Source: Saxidomus purpurata (Eukaryota; Mollusca; Bivalvia; Venerida; Veneridae). From it: 64,000 bases of DNA. Below the pieces are notes generated by a model. The model saw only the letters and a program-made list of their open reading frames with translations, ran no database searches and had not been told where the DNA came from. The stretch is from positions 33,671,022-33,735,021 of the forward strand of contig JAFMSR010000015.1 of the NCBI GenBank assembly GCA_022818135.1, read 5' to 3'. The first letter of the stretch is position 1. Each line of letters opens with the position of its first letter. Shown here in pieces: positions 42,385-53,379 of the stretch. A program made the translations under genes and the position numbers.

Positions 42385-43384
42385 AGTTTTAATCAATTTA
42401 AAAGTTTATTGTCAAATTGGAATGGTCAAAATTGTAAATGTAATGCTTGCAGAAAATAAATAAGAAACAAAACAAATAGAAAAAAACAACATTTTTCTTC
42501 GCATTCTAATAACCGCTCCTACCATGTACTTCCGGAAAAAACTATTCCATAATAGGCCGCCGCCGTCATCGGCGGCGCCAATAAACAACAGAGTACACGG
42601 GTTTCATGCATGACAGTGTGTTCTTATATTCATTATCTTTTTTTTTTTTGTTCTTCCCCTGTGTTGTATTATTATTTGTCGTTTTGCTCTTATGTTCATC
42701 ATTTTGTTCCCTTGTGTTGCATTAATTGTTTTTCTTTGTAGCATTGTTATATTATCCTCTCTGCTTTTGTATTCAACTATTCTCAATACAATTTTTAAGA
42801 AGTAGTCATTTATTTTTAATATGGAGTTTCACTTTTTTTATTGAATTACATGTATATTGTATGTGATTTTATCACTGATGTGCTTTCTGGTGTTTTTGTT
42901 TCTGTTTTATGTGCTACGTTATAGTTTTTTTATACCCATGCTGTGTGATAGCTGCTAATCAGTTCATTCCAAATCTAATTTGTAATCATATATTTATTTT
43001 AAACTATTTCTTACCTTACGCAGTTTGTGTCGTATTGCTTTTCAGTTTCTTAAACCTACTTTTTATGGCGGCTTTTAGGCATCTAGTCAGGATCAGCAGA
43101 TATCATGCAGTTCTTACCATGTACACAAATATTAAAATTATGTTTCTCCTCTTTTAAGTTTTAGTAAGATATATAGATTCTATATGTAAAAGTTTCACTA
43201 AAATTTAATGGATTTCATTTATAAGCTTTTATACATTTTGTTTCTAGTATGTTTACTCTTGTTAATAGTCGGTTTAATTTAAACGCTCCTGGAGAGCTTA
43301 TGTAATACATATATCTGTTTATCTGCCTTGCCGACTCAAAATAAAACTTATTGTATTGTATTGAAAGTTAAGGACGCAAAATAC
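42385..43384. other. AT-rich stretch with a retroelement-like 3' tail
   Basis: No gene seen. The segment ending near 43365 closes with AATAAAACTTATTGTATTGT, a pentamer-type tail such as ends some LINE or SINE copies. A GGCGGC-rich short block lies at 42558-42577. Confidence 0.4.
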
Positions 43385-43560
43385 TGTAGACATTAGCCAA
43401 GACCTCAGCTGGAATTCACACATCTTCAGAATATCATCAAACGCAAACAGTACACTAGGCTTCCTAAACGTAACATCAAAACAAAACAAGAAAATATCAG
43501 ATCACTGTCTTACAAAACATTAGTCAGACCACAATTAGGGTATGCATCATATGTATGGTC
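43385..43560 (+). pseudogene. LINE reverse transcriptase C-terminal fragment
   Basis: The plus strand encodes DLSWNSHI with one frame change, then SSNANSTLGFLKRNIK and LVRPQLGYASYVWSPNT. This is the conserved post-palm region of CR1/Jockey-type LINEs. It starts just after a (TTGTA)n tail at about 43345-43365 that ends the preceding repeat, and stops abruptly at a different repeat near 43562. About 175 bp remain. Confidence 0.75.
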
Positions 43561-45340
43561 GCCAAACACACAGGTCCAGGGGGGTAGCTAGACCTATTTG
43601 TAATGAACGCACATATTTTGTTGGGGGCCTTGGGCCCGGGGTCCAGGGGGCCGGATCCCCCGGAACCTCTGTGGTTTTAGCAATTTCAGAACGATTCAGA
43701 TGCGTTTCCAAGAACCTATATATCTATTGTAGACGAAACAAAAGTTGATATGAAATGAAATTACAAAACTGTCAAACTTTGAAAAGTTCTCTCTCCCAGT
43801 TTGTGTGATGTGAAAACTGTTTTAATTTGGAAAACCATGGCCCTTATACAAACTCTCTAGATGCCCGCTTCCCTAACTAGTAGGTTAGTGGGACCATTCT
43901 TCGTTTTATGATTTGTTATTAATCATAAGGGATATAAACATGTAGAAAAGTTAAAAGCTATCACGGCGTTTATTCAAATGATTTTAATTCATATTCAAGG
44001 CATACATGGTCTTGCATGTCCTGAAATTGTAAGGCCAAACGCTAGACTCTTTCTTTCCGTGAATATGTCCACATTCATCTCTGTATAACTCAATGTCCAT
44101 ATGAATGTTCCGTGACAAGACCGATACGCCCTGTAGTCAGACGGGCTCTACCGCCTCGTGCTATGATTACTGACGATGTACGCAGAGTTCTAGAATATGC
44201 ATAGTCTTGCTATATGATTTCTTTTGGAGTTTAAATACAGTGCATGCATACAGCTCTTTAGACATTTTCATTTTTGCTGGATTCCAATAAATGATCGAGT
44301 TTCCACTTCTGAGTTTAAACGTTTGAGTGACAAGAGGTCTGTTAACTAATATAAGATAAGGCAATGCAACAAACCTGCATAATATAATTTATTATGTTTC
44401 CGCAATATTGTCCAGGCGTAAAAGTGTGAATTAAAAGCTGACGGTTATAAATTATCTTACTTATCTTTTTTAAAAGCATATGCATAGGCTGTAAGGTCTA
44501 TGGTATATTTCACTAAATATTCTGACATTTTTTGTTCAACATTTTATCAATGTCGTTATTTGGACTAATTTGGAGCTTTTGATCTAGTAGAGGGCCCGTT
44601 CGTAATAAGGGTTTCTTCTGAAAAACATGAATAACGGACAACGAGGGTATAATTAAGTCCATGGCGAAACAAAATACGAGGTTCGAAAGGAAAACCACAG
44701 TCATCCTGGGTCTGTAGTAGCTTTCCTTTTTAATAAAACCAACTTGTATCGCTGTCTGTTAAACTAAATATTTTAGATAATCATTGAAGAGTGTTCCATT
44801 CAGTCCCTAAGATTTTATTCTGGCATAACAAAAGCGTTCAATTGACAGTCACACCTTTCTTTCACATTCGTTGCATACGATGTAAAGTGTGATTTGCTAG
44901 ATAAAACGTACACGATACGTACAATCACAACGAAAACGCTATGACTGTATCAAAACACTTTTTTCTTTCACATTTTAAAAAATCAAATGGCGCAATTCCA
45001 TTCAAAATTAAAAATATAACTTAATGTTAACTTCAATTTATTAATATTTTGAAATTTATTTATTGTTTGAAATGTTACAAAGTTCTGCTATATAAACTGT
45101 AGAGAAAGTTTCGAAGTTACTTATGCAAAAGTTAACTTATTAACCAGTTTGCAAATCCCCATCGGGGAAGCTTTACAGGTTACTTAAGTTAGCAATTGTT
45201 TCCCGATTTCGTTGGAAATCGGGAGTTTCCTTTGTGATGCATGTATGTGGTCGCACGGTCGCAAAACTGTCCCATTTGTTAAAAATATTTGTATCAACAT
45301 AAAATGCTTTATATTCATTTTTTATTTAAAAACTACCCCC
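43561..45340. other. No gene seen; short GC-rich repeat scrap and a hairpin
   Basis: 43565-43680 holds GGGGGTAGCTAGACC and GGGCCTTGGGCCCGGGGTCC-like text that looks like a repeat scrap. At 45203-45223 CCCGATTTC and GAAATCGGG form a hairpin with a short loop. The rest is plain AT-rich DNA. Confidence 0.4.
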
Positions 45341-45344
45341 CCCC

Positions 45345-46556
45345 CAGTGAGCATTGTTCAATGAGCACTATTCTGTGAGCACTACGCATGGTGAGTGTTG
45401 TTCAGTGAGCACTACTCGTATTGAGCCTTGTTCAGTGAGCACTACTCACAGTGAGCCTTGTTCAGTGAGTAATACTCACAGTAAGTACTTCTCGTGTTGA
45501 GCAATGTTCAGTGAGCTCTACTCATATTGAGCCTTGCTCAGTGAGCACTAATCACGTTGAGAATTGTTCAGTGAGCACTACTCGCGGTGAGCATTGTTCA
45601 GTGAGCACTACTCACAGTGAGCCTTGTTCAGAGAGCACTACTCACAGTGGGCCATGTTCAGTGAGTACTTCTTACAGTGGGCTTTGTTCAGTGAGCACTA
45701 CTCGCAGTCAGCCTTGTTCAGAGAGCACTTCTCACAGTGAGCCTTGTTCAGTGAGCACTACTCACAGTGAGTCTTGTTCAGTGAACACTACTCACAGTGA
45801 GCCTTGTTCAGAGAGCACTACTCACAGTGGGCCATGTTCAGTGCGTACTTCATACAGTGGGCTTTGTTCAGTGAGCACTACTCACAGTGAGCCTTGTTCA
45901 GTGAGCACTACTCACGGTGAGCCTTGTTCAGTGAGCACTAGTCACAGTGAGCCTTGTTCAGTGAACACTTCCCACGGTGAGCCTTGTTCACTGAGTAATA
46001 CTCACAGTGAGCCATGTTCAGTGACCTCTACTCAAAGTGAGCCTTGTTCAGTGAAAACTACTCACAGTGAGCCTTGTTCAGTGAGCACTACTCACGGTGA
46101 GCCTTGTCCAGTGAGCACTTGTCATAGTGAGCATTGTTCAGTGAGCACTACTCACAGTGAGCCTTGTTCAGTAAGCACTACACACAGTGAGCCTTGTTCA
46201 GTGGCCACAACTCATAGTGAGCATTGTTCAGTAAGCACTACTCACAGTGAGCCTTGTTCAGTGAGCACTACACATAGTGAGCCTTGTTCAGTGAGCACTA
46301 CACACAATGAGCCTTGTTCAGTGAAAACTACTCACAGTATGAGCATTGTTCAGTGAGCACTACTCACGGTGAGTATTGTTCAGTGAGCACTACTCATAGT
46401 GAGCATTGTTCAGTGAGCACTACTCACACGGAGCTTTGTTCAGTGAGCACAACTCACAGTGACCTTTGTTCAATGAGCACTTCTCACAATGAGTAATGTT
46501 CAGTGAGCACATCTCACGGTGATCATTGTTCAGTGAGCACTAATCACGGCGAGCAT
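45345..46556 (+). repeat. 30-bp minisatellite, about 40 units, self-complementary
   Basis: The consensus unit is GTGAGCACTACTCACAGTGA followed by GCCTTGTTCA. Unit length is exactly 30 bp for most of the array. Each unit contains GTGAG-CACTA-CTCAC and CTCAC-A-GTGAG inverted repeats. A 281-codon open frame of a decapeptide (about SVSTTHSEPC) runs through it, kept open by the multiple-of-three unit. No domain and no start context support a gene. Confidence 0.95.
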
Positions 46557-47102
46557 GTAAAAGCCATTTTTGGCCTTTTTTGCGAGAACAAACAGCTACG
46601 TTCCGATCCCATCCCCCTCACCCTTTCACTTTTATTGCATTTTCAGGACAGTTAAGTTTTCGATCTTTGCTTGCGATGTATACGCACGTGCATAATGTGG
46701 GGTAGGTCAATATACGCAAGCTGGAAATGGTCCGCGATACACAATCAAAAATGATTACACAAGACTAGTGTGACAGACATGCAGAACACCCTTGACTGGA
46801 GCACCCTTGAGAACTCGGACTTCTTATAGATCTAGCACTTTTTACCCCCGCACCACTCATAAAGCAGTGTCTTTAAAACAAAAATAATATCAAACCTTTT
46901 TATTCTTTAACTCTTTTTTAACAGTTTTAACAAGATCTATAATGCAACTACTTTAGTTTTACTATCATTTAACTGCCCAATACTATTAAGGGATAGAAGG
47001 ATTACCGATATCGTTTGATACAGCCACAATATATATTCGATTAAGTCCCTTAGAAACGTAGAGGTTTGACGCCATTTGTCATACGGACTGAGTCACCTCC
47101 CT
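46557..47102. other. No gene seen; ancestral 5' flank of LHPP
   Basis: Unique sequence left of the transposon. Before the insertion its end (about 46900-47111) adjoined the LHPP start region, so it probably contains the original LHPP promoter. A GCCATTTGTC motif lies near 47071. This is inference from the target-site duplication. Confidence 0.4.
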
Positions 47103-47111
47103 TTTATAAAG
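47103..47111. repeat. Left target-site duplication of the MULE-like element
   Basis: TTTATAAAG immediately precedes the left terminus. The same nine bases in the same orientation follow the right terminus at 54032-54040. The sequence contains a near-palindromic TTTATAAA that resembles a TATA box. Confidence 0.8.
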
Positions 47112-47480
47112 GGAAGTGTCTAGAGAACCGGAACCGGTTCCCTAGACAGCGACCTTAGCGAACCGGAATTAATATGCGGACGAATTATTTGGCGTGTTGT
47201 TATCGGCACATTAATTCATACAGCTATATAGACAATGTATAATTATGTTGATTATTATTGTTATCATTAAATGTGTTTCGGATGATTTAATGGTTTTCTA
47301 AAATTATGACATGAAAAACGTAATACATAATTAGTATTACAGATAACAGAATGACGTAGGAGAGCGTTTAGTTATGACAGAATGAATAGCATTGAAATAG
47401 AAAGCACAATTTTCATTATGTCACATCCAGGCCACACCACGGGGAGGCGCTCTTATCATGGCCCGTCGACCCCGTTAAGG
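47112..47480. repeat. Left inverted arm of the MULE-like transposon
   Basis: Begins with the 20-bp terminus and a perfect 12-bp palindrome GGAACCGGTTCC. It then carries CTAGACAGCGACC and TAGCGAACCGGAAT, all mirrored in the right arm. Further mirrored blocks are GCGGACGAAT near 47177, GTAGGAGAGCG with TTATGACAGAATG near 47357-47386, and CATCCAGGCCACACCACG near 47424-47441. About 370 bp in length. Confidence 0.8.
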
Positions 47481-47508
47481 GTCAGTTTAGCCCTGAAAAG
47501 GACTGTTT

Positions 47509-48066
47509 TCAGCGCTTCTGGTTCAGGTAGAGGAAGGCATGACTGATGCTGTCGGCGAACTTATATTCAACATCTCTTCTAAGGTGTACACCATCACGGC
47601 TGTCTATAACGTCATTGTTCATTAACTCTGGGCCATGTGACCAGATTTTGTCGAGGTGGAGTTTCAACAAGATCTTGTTAAGACGTCTGCATAACTTGTT
47701 GTATCGACGTTGATGACGATGGAAGAGGCTCCCAAATACGACGTGCTGAACACCACAGCTGCGGAATTCATTTCTTATATCAAGTAGGGCGTGGAGAAGC
47801 TGATGGTTGTTAAATTTTTCCATATCATTTTCGCCAATCTGTATGAAGACTATGTCAAACTTCGCCAGCTTCCGCCTGCGTAACTTCTGCAACAGCCCGA
47901 CGACTCCTAATCCTCCTGTCCCATGTGCTTCACCATGAAATGGTAGATCATTGCGCAGACTACCATTTCGCCAGCGTACACATAGACGCCGGACGAAACT
48001 ATGACCAAATATGCCACAGTAAGGTCCGTATTCGTTGTCCCAATAGTGTGATTCCTGGAAAGCCAT
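47509..48066 (-). CDS. SGNH/GDSL-like hydrolase carried by the transposon
   Basis: 185-residue open frame near the left end of the transposon, pointing outward. SGNH blocks are visible: block I GIFGHSFVRRL with candidate nucleophile S23; block II glycine in GTGGLG (50-54); block III IQIGENDM with N80; block V DSRDGVHL with D158 and H161. Family members are serine esterases/lipases or acyl hydrolases; here the substrate is unknown. No signal peptide or membrane segment is seen, so a cytosolic or nuclear product is likely. The protein is compact for the family, but all four catalytic blocks are present and in order. The start ATG overlaps the stop of an upstream 79-codon frame (TAATG at 48064-48068). 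It could also be a terminal exon of a larger transcript. Confidence 0.7.
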   Translation of the reverse strand: MAFQESHYWDNEYGPYCGIFGHSFVRRLCVRWRNGSLRNDLPFHGEAHGTGGLGVVGLLQKLRRRKLAKFDIVFIQIGENDMEKFNNHQLLHALLDIRNEFRSCGVQHVVFGSLFHRHQRRYNKLCRRLNKILLKLHLDKIWSHGPELMNNDVIDSRDGVHLRRDVEYKFADSISHAFLYLNQKR

Positions 48067-48305
48067 TATTCTGACTGACTTTTCGGCCCAAACGGCACTA
48101 TTTTATACAGAAGATGAGCATTTATGAACAAAGCACTTATAATTTGACATATGACACTAATCAATTTGTGATACAAACCTTTATAACAAATATGCTGTAC
48201 AGCGTTGTAGTACTCAAAGCCGTGAAAACAACACGACATAGGCAATTCATTCATTAATAAATGTACTTTGTTACAAATAATAAGACCTGTGTTTGCGTCT
48301 GTCAT
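48066..48305 (-). other. Upstream 79-codon frame abutting the SGNH gene
   Basis: Open frame starting MTDANTGLIICNK whose stop overlaps the SGNH start by one base. It has no recognisable domain; a hydrophobic stretch LISVICQIISALFINAHLL lies in the second half. It may be only 5' untranslated sequence or a short upstream frame. Confidence 0.2.
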
Positions 48306-49186
48306 TTAACTATTTCAGCGAAATGCAGTTTTAAACTATACATTGTATATAATAAAAAAAAAATTAGTACCCGATTATTCAATCATATCTCCAGCTTCAC
48401 AAAACTGTTTGACGTTTGAAAAATGTCGTGTGCGAAGAATCTTTTTATTTATTTTGTGTAGGAGGAAATAAATCTCCACGGAAGTGTATGAATAACCTAT
48501 AAGAATTTCAAGACGACATATATGCACGAGCAAAAACTATTGATCTTCGAAGGAATAAACTCACTTTACGTAATTGTATAAATGTATCTTAAAGAGGCAC
48601 TCCCTACAACAAGCAAACATGAGTTAATTATAAAAAATAGTTTGGTGTTATTTGAAGTGATCTTAAATTTGTGGTATGTCTTTAAATAGGTATATATTGC
48701 CAGCAAAAACAATATATGGGGAGCAAAGATGCGGAATCCAAATATAATTATTGATTTCAACATACATTAAAATGTGTATAACGTTTTCTTTACTTTTGAG
48801 GCCAACAATATAAACGTTATAATTCCGCGGTTTGCAATTACAATGAATTCCTCTGAATCTTTCATAACATAGTAATTTGTAACACTTCTATATTTAAAGT
48901 AGCCGGCGCATTGTAGATTAGCTTAAAGTTTTTACGCGATTATCACGTAATTACAAGCACAAGGCTCAAACCTTGTTAACATATCCTTAATGAGGTATAA
49001 TTTTAGGTTTGAAAATTTGTTGTTTTTTTAATCAAAGGTCGGCACACGTTGGAACTGGTACTTGTCGAGTCGGTGTCTTTAATGCTTTTCACAATGCGGA
49101 ATGTATGGTACTCATGGCACTTGCATTCTAATGTATATAAACTTCGTTTTTTCACGACAAAATTGTCATATGAAATTTATTTCACA
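48306..49186. other. Transposon internal spacer between the divergent genes
   Basis: AT-rich sequence between the SGNH start and the transposase start. The two genes are divergently arranged, so this spacer should hold both promoters. No clear TATA box or other motif can be assigned. Confidence 0.3.
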
Positions 49187-52100
49187 ATGGCTTCAGTGTC
49201 ATTCTCCGTTGGAGAGACATTCTCTAGCTTTAAAGAGTTTGAGAACAAAATTTCTGAATATCAGAAAGCCAAATGTGTTCAATTATACAGACGTGATTCG
49301 CGTACCATTGAAAAGTCTTTAGGCCGTTTCCCGAACAAATCATTCAATTCTGAAATTAAATACACAAATCTTACATACAGTTGTATTCATGGAGGAAGGA
49401 ATTTCAAAAGTAAAGGCAATGGCAAGCGTACAAACAGGTAAGTGCCTTTATAAGTATAAGTTTCGTTGTGAGCCCAGCATTGATACTGATTGATAAGATT
49501 GTATTGAAACTTGGGAAGGATGTACATTTTGATAGAAGAAAGACGAAAACGAAATGCCGTCAAAATCTTCGAGTTTACAGCACATATTTTTATGACATTG
49601 AAATACATGTGCCACATGGGCAATTGATCTTTCATGCACGTTTAATACAGTATATTTTATTCATTATTGTTGATGAAGCAATGGCCGTTTTGTACTTTTG
49701 CATTTTGTACTTGACTTTGCGTTATAGGGTGGGTCCATAATTTTATCATGTTATAATGTTATGACTGTTATTATATATTCAAGTTGATTTCGATAGTATG
49801 ACAGGTTTCTTGATTAAATTATAGTTACTTGAAATTTTGATCCCGATTTCACGAAAATACGTTTGCAATACTAAATGCAGACATAGTGCAAAACTCATTT
49901 GAGTTAAGACTGCAAGAGAAGTCCTTCAATTTGATGTTAACATTAAAGCAAAAATCCTTAAATCTGATCTATGTTTCTTTTTACGACATATTCTCGAATC
50001 TTCCGTTGCATGGATGTAACAATTTCGAAAAATAGAATATAATATAAAATCAAAATGAAGCTGCGCTAGAAGTAAATTAAAGTTGTACAAATAAATAGCG
50101 CTTGTTATAAAGTCCATTAGATCATTTAAATTTCTTCATTATATCCGGATTTTAGAAACCTTTATATATATCGTTAAAAAGGAAATCATTGGGCAGAATT
50201 CATTTGTTCGTAATATCCATAATTCGCTATATCAAGAGTCGTTATCTATGGCGTTTACTGTACAAACATGTAATTTAAGAGAATCGTAAACTTGAGTTAC
50301 TGAATAATCACTTAAGTATTTTCGTGAAATCGGGGCCATTTATGAAGGAAGTAAAGTGATCATTTACATTCATACAATACTTAATCAATTTCTATTCATG
50401 TCTTCGTGGTCGAGTAGTTTGTGCTGCTGATTTGACCTTTTTGGTGGTACAGTACATTGACGATAATTTGGCAGTAACTATCTTGACTATTATAAAGGAC
50501 GTTCACGTCTGTGCACGAGATCTAGATAAATGAAACAATAGTTGAAAACCTTTCCTTATGTAAACACGTTGATTTATATTTGAAAAAGTAATGCACTGTT
50601 AAATTGTCTGTATGTCCGTCCGACTGGTGAGATACAATAGCTTAGTATGAGAACGGTACTGAATGCATTGTGTCATTTCATTTTCAGTACTTTCAAAATG
50701 GGTTGTCCAGCCTCAATCAAACTGAAAACATCGTCAGATGGTCAAAATCTAGTTGTGTCCTCTCTGGACGAAGAACACAATCACACAATCAACTATTCGT
50801 TGTTTTCTAATCTATTTCACCAGCGACGTCTGGATGAAACTGAAAAGGAAAATGTCTCCAATATGTTGAAAGTCAAGGCTAATGTGAAAATAATTCAAAC
50901 ACAGTTAATGCATGAAAGTGGGAAGCAAATATTGCTGAAAGATATTCATAACATCAAAACGCTAAACGCAGACACAAACAACGACCTTACAATACTTCAA
51001 AGAGCTGTAAATACTCTATCAGAAATGAATGGTGCTTTTGTGAAATTAATCACAGACGACAGCAATGAATTGAGAGGATTATTCTTCCAAGACAAACGCA
51101 TGCGCGACACATTTGCCCGTTATCCCGAATTCCTGTGTATTGACGCAACATACAAACTGAATGATCTGCGCATGCCTTGTTACATACTGCTAGTTGAAAA
51201 TGGCAACGGACAGTCGGAAATGGTCGGAATGTGGTTGGTAGCAGACGAAACAGAGCAAATGATATCAGAGGTTGTTGGACTTTTTAAAGAACATAACCCA
51301 AAATGGGAAGATGTCAAAGTTGTCATGTCGGACAAAGACTTTGTCGAACGGGACGTGTTCAGGCGTAACTTCCCTGAGGCTCGACTGAAAATTTGCCTTT
51401 TCCATGTTCTGAGAACGTTCAAGCGTGAAATCACCACAGAGAAGATGAACATATCGTCAAATGAACGCCAACAAATTCTGGACATCATACAGAAAATAGC
51501 GTATGCACGGTCAAATGCCGAGTACGAAAAATTACGCGCAAGTCTCATACAAACAGGCTGTGTCGCCGTCAATGCTTATTTCAACAACTCTTGGCATCCG
51601 ATCAGAAATGAATGGGTCGTCGGCCTGTCGTCGGCAGATTGTTTAGGCAACCAAACCAACAACAGGCTTGAAAGTTTAAACCAGAAATTAAAACAAGTGA
51701 TATCGAAGCATTCTAGGTTGAACGGATTTGCCACGGACTTTGTTGCATTCCTCGGCACTCACCGTACAGAAATTGACGGGAAGTTGTCTAGAGCTGCGGT
51801 CAAAGTTCCCATACACTCATCAAGTGACGAAGACCGAGTAAAGTACAGACAGTTGCTCACACAGTACGCGTATGGCCTAGTAGAGAAGCAACTAGACAAA
51901 GCTGACAAAGAATCGGTTGAGTCCTACGCAGCAGAAACGTACAAATACAGAGTTGAAGTTGACAAATGCACATGTGCATTTCACATCCAGTATAGACTAC
52001 CTTGCTGTCACATATTTGCACTTCGACGAAGTACAGATCATCCGATTTTTGACGCAGCTCTTGCATATGCAAGGTGGACTAAAGCCTACTATTTACAAGG

Positions 52101-53142
52101 CATGAACAGTAGTCTGCAACCAACAGAAGTCATGACCTCAACTCTTTCCAGAAAGACTCAACCGAAGTCTCAGCAGCAAAAATTCCGGGCGGCTTCTCAG
52201 ATATGTCAAAAAATAGCATCATGTGCTTCAGAAGCCACAGGAAATGAGTTCACTGTGAAGCTGAACCAACTGCAGGCTCTGTTAGCATCATGGGAGAGAG
52301 GCGATGATGTTACGCTTGACATCATACCAAGAGAACACGCCATTGAAGATGCACCTGAACTTGAAATTACAGAGATTGTCAATGACGAAGAAATCGATAA
52401 TGCAAACGTTGTGTCAGAAGAACAGCCTGAAACAGCCACTCAAGTGCAAATCATCACAGAACAAGAAGATCCCGAGATAGAAACAGCCATTGAAGGAAGC
52501 CTTGATCCTCTTGTCGTTGCCCAAGCCGGCGGTACCGATGACGCAGAACGTTTGACGGGAACTGGGGAGGGCGCGACGTCGGAGGTCTCGGCTCAACCTT
52601 CAATGTCATCTATTTCCCTACCTGCGAATATTAAGAAAAGAGGAAGACCAAAGGGATCTGAACAGACAGTGATTGGCCTTCCTAGAAAGCGGTTAAAGCT
52701 GACCAAGAAAGTAAAAGGACCGCAACCCTTTGACAATTTGCCCGATCATGAAAAGGCTAAAGTCATACTTTCTTGGTTTGTGGATGGTAAGTCCATCGCT
52801 GATTTCATCGGTAATGACAAAAGACTTCCGGAAACGACTATAGAGTGTGACCCAAACAAAATATTCCTAGGTGCTACTGATGTACCACTAGCAGTGACCA
52901 AACCTTACCTTGAAGATGACGCGTGGGAACAGTTACAGTGTACGGTGAATCAGTTAGAAAATTTGAATTTGTCATGGCATTGCAAGGTATGTGCCTCAGA
53001 TCTGGAAACACGATGCGTGGGATGTGACAGTTGTTTGAACTGGTTCCACTATCACTGTGCTGGAATCAGTAACTCCCCCAAGGCACAAAACTGGTTCTGT
53101 GACGATTGTAAGAAGGGGAATGTCAAATATATGGACATTTAA
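49187..53142 (+). CDS. MULE-type transposase of ZSWIM3/FAR1 class with AT-hook and PHD finger (two exons)
   Basis: Probable transposase of the surrounding element. Exon 1 49187-49437, exon 2 50688-53142, joined by GT-AG with a split AG|T serine codon; 901 residues. Residues 1-115 resemble the ZSWIM3/FAR1-type N-terminal zinc domain, with YTNLTYSCIHGG, FKMGCPASIKLK and a DEEHNH end. The MULE DDE core has D236 (FLCIDATYK), D299/D301 (VMSDKD), C320/H323 (CLFH) and E412 (NNRLESLN). A SWIM finger spans C511, C513, C523, H525 (CTCAF...LPCCH). An AT-hook, RGRPKG, lies at 735-740 and a C4HC3 PHD finger at about 849-892 (GCDSCLNWFHYHC...WFCDDC). AATAAA at 53206-53211 is 64 nt past the stop. No frameshifts. 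A domesticated ZSWIM gene is the alternative, but the flanking inverted arms and duplication argue for a mobile element. Confidence 0.87.
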
Positions 53143-53160
53143 AATCACTGTGTATATATA

Positions 53161-53372
53161 GCTTATGAAGGCCTTGTGGCGCTCATTGAGCTGCCGGCCA
53201 ATTGAAATAAAAAACCAAAAAAAAAACCAAACAAAAAAAGACCTTATGTCGTGTACATTCAAACGCGTATTTTAATGTAAATACGGCCTTGTGGCGCTCA
53301 TCGAGCTGCCGGCCATGTATAAATAGACATGTATATATACGGCCTTGTGGCGCTCATCGAGCTGCCGGCCGA
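53161..53372 (+). repeat. Three copies of a GC-rich hairpin motif downstream of the transposase
   Basis: The same 30-base unit, beginning GGCCTTGTGGCGCTCAT and ending GAGCTGCCGGCC, occurs near 53170, 53285 and 53341, with one T/C difference in the first copy. Each unit starts and ends in GGCC and has complementary GCTC/GAGC and GGC/GCC arms, so a hairpin is possible. Confidence 0.6.
53206..53211 (+). terminator. Polyadenylation signal of the transposase gene
   Basis: AATAAA 64 nt downstream of the transposase stop codon, followed by an A-rich stretch. A second AATAAA lies at 53435-53440, already in the inverted arm. Confidence 0.45.
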
Positions 53373-53379
53373 GGGGTGG

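Noticed and set aside
45511..46356. 281-codon Ser/Thr/His/Cys-rich repetitive frame
   Set aside because: Product of the 30-bp satellite; differences between units are mostly amino-acid changing, and there is no signal peptide, start context or flanking exon. Kept as a repeat.
45345..46556. Possible CRISPR array (regular 30-bp units)
   Set aside because: The units are contiguous with no unique spacers, and the genome is animal.
49049..49186. Longer N-terminus for the transposase starting at 49049
   Set aside because: The frame is open, but the extra 46 residues have no similarity to the zinc domain; the ATG at 49187 begins just before the conserved part. The upstream start remains possible.
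51180..51572. 130-codon frame on the minus strand and other antisense frames at 51576-52596
   Set aside because: They lie opposite the transposase coding exon and show no domain of their own.
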